From Polyrhizophydium stewartii (Eukaryota > Chytridiomycota > Chytridiomycetes > Rhizophydiales): a stretch of 19,300 bases of DNA. The position numbers were made by a program, and so were the translations under genes. Shown here one piece after another: positions 17,394-19,300 of the stretch. The notes beneath the pieces were generated by a model. It searched no databases. It was not told where the DNA came from and worked only from the letters and a program-made list of their open reading frames with translations. Position 1 is the first letter of the stretch; every line of letters starts with the position of its first letter. The stretch is taken from contig JADGIZ010000212.1 in NCBI GenBank assembly GCA_027604665.1, positions 1 through 19,300 of the forward strand, in the 5' to 3' direction.

Positions 17394-18848
17394 ATGATCT
17401 CTGGCATCGCACACCCCGCCGCCATGCTCTCTGTGCCGTATGGCGCCAGCGGCATCTCGCCCGCCCTCGCAGGCGGCGTCGGCGGCTTCGGCAGCCCCGC
17501 CATCGGTGGATTCGGCGGCATCGGCGGCATCGGCGGCGTGCACCCTGTTGCGCGCCAGATGGCCGCGGCACAGCAGCATCAGGCGACGCAGCACCCGCTC
17601 ACCACGATGGCAGCGCTCGGCGGCGGCCTCGGTGGCATCGGCGGCTTTGGTATTGGCGGCATGGGACCCGTCGGCGGCATGGGCGGCGTGCGCGGCTTCG
17701 GCGCGGTGGGCGACGTCGGCGACCTGCTCGAGGTTGCCAAGGGTGAGTGCACGCTCTGGCCGGCCGGTGCATGCACGCGTGCACGCTGACCGACCGCGGC
17801 CGTGTGCTGGTGCTGCTGCGTGGCAACCGGCACTGCACTGCACCACATCGCGCGGGTGGGGGGGGCAGACCTGCTTGTCGACCGCACGCGCGACACGTTC
17901 CAGTTCAACGTGATCCACGACCTGATCGACGCGCGCACGCACGGGCGGCAGACGGACCGCGTGCTGGCGGCGGCTGCGCAGGGCGTGCCCGTGGGCATGC
18001 AGCAGCTCGTGCAGGCGCTGGTCGCGGATCGGCAGCTGGACGACGCGGCGGACTGTGTGATCCGCACGGCGGCCAACGACGCCAAGTACAACCGGCGCGC
18101 GGACGAGATCCTGTCGAACCTGCTTTCGGGCAACCCGCACGTGCGGCGCACGGACGAGGCCATCAAGAACACCAAGGACGACGCATACGACGCGCTGCTG
18201 GACCAGATGGCGCTGGCGGTCGTTGCGGCGGCCATGCAGGCCAACCCGTGGATCGGCCGCCAGAAGGCGACCGAGCAGCTGATTGCCGCGCGCGAGATCA
18301 TGACGCCCGGCGTGCTCGCTTCGGGAGCCGGCGCCGCGGCCGGGCTCGGCGGGGTTGCGGAGTCGCCCGCGCTGCAGCTGCTGCACACGCTCGCGCCGGT
18401 GGTGCTGTCGCTGCGCGCATCGGGGCTCGGCAACGCCAACATCATCGAGCACCTTGTGCACGGCTGCATGTCGCCGACGGGCATGTGCCCCGTGGTGCCG
18501 GGCATCGGCGGCATTGGATCGGGCATGGGCGGCATCCTTGGCGGCTTCGGCGTGCCGGCTGTGGGCATGGGCGGCCTCCTTGGCGGACTTGGCGTGCCCG
18601 CGATGGGCAGCATCGGCGGCTTCGGCGTGCCCGCGATGGGCAGCATCGGCGGCTTCGGCGTGCCCGCGATGGGCAGCATCGGCGGTTTCGGCGTGCCCGC
18701 GATGGGCAGCATCGGCGGTTTCGGCGTGCCCGCGATGGGCAGCATCGGCGGCTTCGGCATGCCCGCGATGGGCGGCATGCTGGGCCACCAGGGCATCAAC
18801 GCGCTCGTGGGCATGCACGGCGGCCTGGGCGGTGCCTGGGCATGCTGA
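17394..18848 (+). CDS. Glycine-rich protein of unknown function with a central helical domain
   Basis: Two exons, 17394-17742 and 17869-18848, give 442 residues. I do not recognise the family. The N-terminal ~110 residues are Gly/Met/Ala-rich with GGFG, GGIGG and GGMG motifs and no signal peptide. The middle, about residues 117-355, is a normal-composition, probably helical domain (DLLVDRTRDTFQFNVIHDLI, DCVIRTAANDAKYNRRADEI, NPWIGRQKATEQLIAAREIM). The end is again glycine-rich, with five exact copies of an 11-residue unit GVPAMGSIGGF. The splice join G|AC (Asp) restores the frame, with a GTGAGT donor. The acceptor is preceded by a G run rather than pyrimidines, although a CTGAC lies about 80 nt upstream. 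The alternating Gly/hydrophobic flanks suggest a self-associating or low-complexity phase around a folded core; that is inference only. Confidence 0.7.
18591..18755 (+). repeat. 33-bp coding minisatellite, five copies
   Basis: Five head-to-tail 33-bp units start at 18591, 18624, 18657, 18690 and 18723, each encoding GVPAMGSIGGF. They differ only by rare silent changes such as TTC/TTT context. A degenerate sixth (GMPAMGGM) follows, and a diverged GVPAVGMGGL precedes. In-frame length means copy-number change would not break the protein. Confidence 0.95.
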
Positions 18849-18960
18849 GCGGCAAGCGATCTGCGCGCAAGCGAACGAATGAACATCCATTCCACCATTG
18901 CCGTGAAACACCCATCACTGCGGGGATATGAGCACATCATGCAATCACAAATCTGGTTTA

Positions 18961-19300
18961 CTAATTTGTAGACGCCGACGCCGATGTGCTGCGGTTCATC
19001 TGGACCTGCTCGCGGAAGGAGCGGCCGCTGATCCGGGCAGCCGAGTCGATGGCTGATCCTGCCGACGGCCTGACCGCGGTTGCATCGTCGAGCGTGGGTG
19101 CACTGGTGCCGTAGAGGCGGCGCGCGACAGACAGACTCGCGTCGGCCGCGCTCAATCGTGTGCCGATCGAGTGTCGCGAGGCGGCGGCGAGGTGCGGGTC
19201 GTAGGTCGGCACAGATGTAAACGGCCGCGGCTTCATCTTGGTCGCGCCGTGCACGCTGCCGAGCGAGCCTGCGATGGACTGGCCTGCCGGTGCCGTAGAC
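18961..19300 (-). CDS. C-terminal end of an unrecognised protein (partial)
   Basis: The minus-strand frame is open from the right window edge to a TAG at 18961-18963, encoding about 112 residues. There is no ATG near the edge, so the gene or exon continues beyond it. The sequence is Ser/Ala/Arg-rich and looks disordered (TKMKPRPFTSVPTYDPHL, SLSVARRLYGTSAPTLDD, SGRSFREQVQMNRS). Codon third positions are GC-rich, as in the real genes here, and it ends 112 bp tail-to-tail from the glycine-rich gene. No function can be assigned, and an intron inside it cannot be excluded. Confidence 0.5.
   Translation of the reverse strand, partial: STAPAGQSIAGSLGSVHGATKMKPRPFTSVPTYDPHLAAASRHSIGTRLSAADASLSVARRLYGTSAPTLDDATAVRPSAGSAIDSAARISGRSFREQVQMNRSTSASASTN

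Noticed and set aside
17244..18940. Minus-strand frames of 453 and 555 residues with PKPPMLPIAGT-type or AHRGHAE-type repeats
   Set aside because: The repeats are the antisense image of the GVPAMGSIGGF minisatellite; the plus-strand frame has the consistent intron and the normal-composition core.

Overview
The window looks like nuclear DNA from a GC-rich, compact fungus. The gene set is fungal or mitochondrial: a Cce1/Ydc2-type Holliday-junction resolvase, Fes1, a Sec2/Rabin8 Rab exchange factor, a Cox14-like protein, ATP synthase subunit g and an AFG2B/SPATA5L1-like AAA ATPase. Genes are close together (83 to about 535 bp apart) and carry 17 inferred spliceosomal introns, mostly 53-126 bp. 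Donors are mainly GTGCGT/GTGAGT and almost every intron has a CTGAC or CTAAC branch site. An AFG2B-like gene argues against budding yeast. An early-diverging (for example chytrid-like) fungus is my best guess, but the species cannot be fixed from this sequence.

Layout, left to right. 1-7041 (+) is one uninterrupted reading frame, open at the left edge. It encodes nine tandem 195-residue units, each exactly 585 bp, followed by a SAP domain, a complete Cce1/Ydc2-type resolvase domain and a basic AT-hook-like tail. 7125-8513 (+) is a six-exon Fes1 (Hsp70 nucleotide-exchange factor). 8514-9048 is a convergent intergenic gap. 9049-11442 (-) is an intronless Sec2/Rabin8-type Rab GEF. 11644-15334 (-) is a ten-exon type II AAA ATPase. 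15435-15788 (+) is a two-exon Cox14-like gene, divergent from the AAA gene. 16232-17076 (-) is ATP synthase subunit g with a 455-bp intron. 17394-18848 (+) is an unrecognised glycine-rich protein with a 33-bp minisatellite. 18961-19300 (-) is the 3' end of an unrecognised gene.

The genes do not form a pathway. They are ordinary eukaryotic neighbours in which two mitochondrial genes (COX14-like and ATP20) happen to be convergent. The unusual item is the resolvase: a family normally of a few hundred residues is fused here to more than 1,700 residues of tandem units with no length variation, single-residue hypervariable columns, a conserved Cys motif and visible mosaic (gene-conversion-like) structure. 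Exon coordinates were derived by hand from splice consensus, frame continuity and family similarity; each spliced CDS comes out divisible by three.
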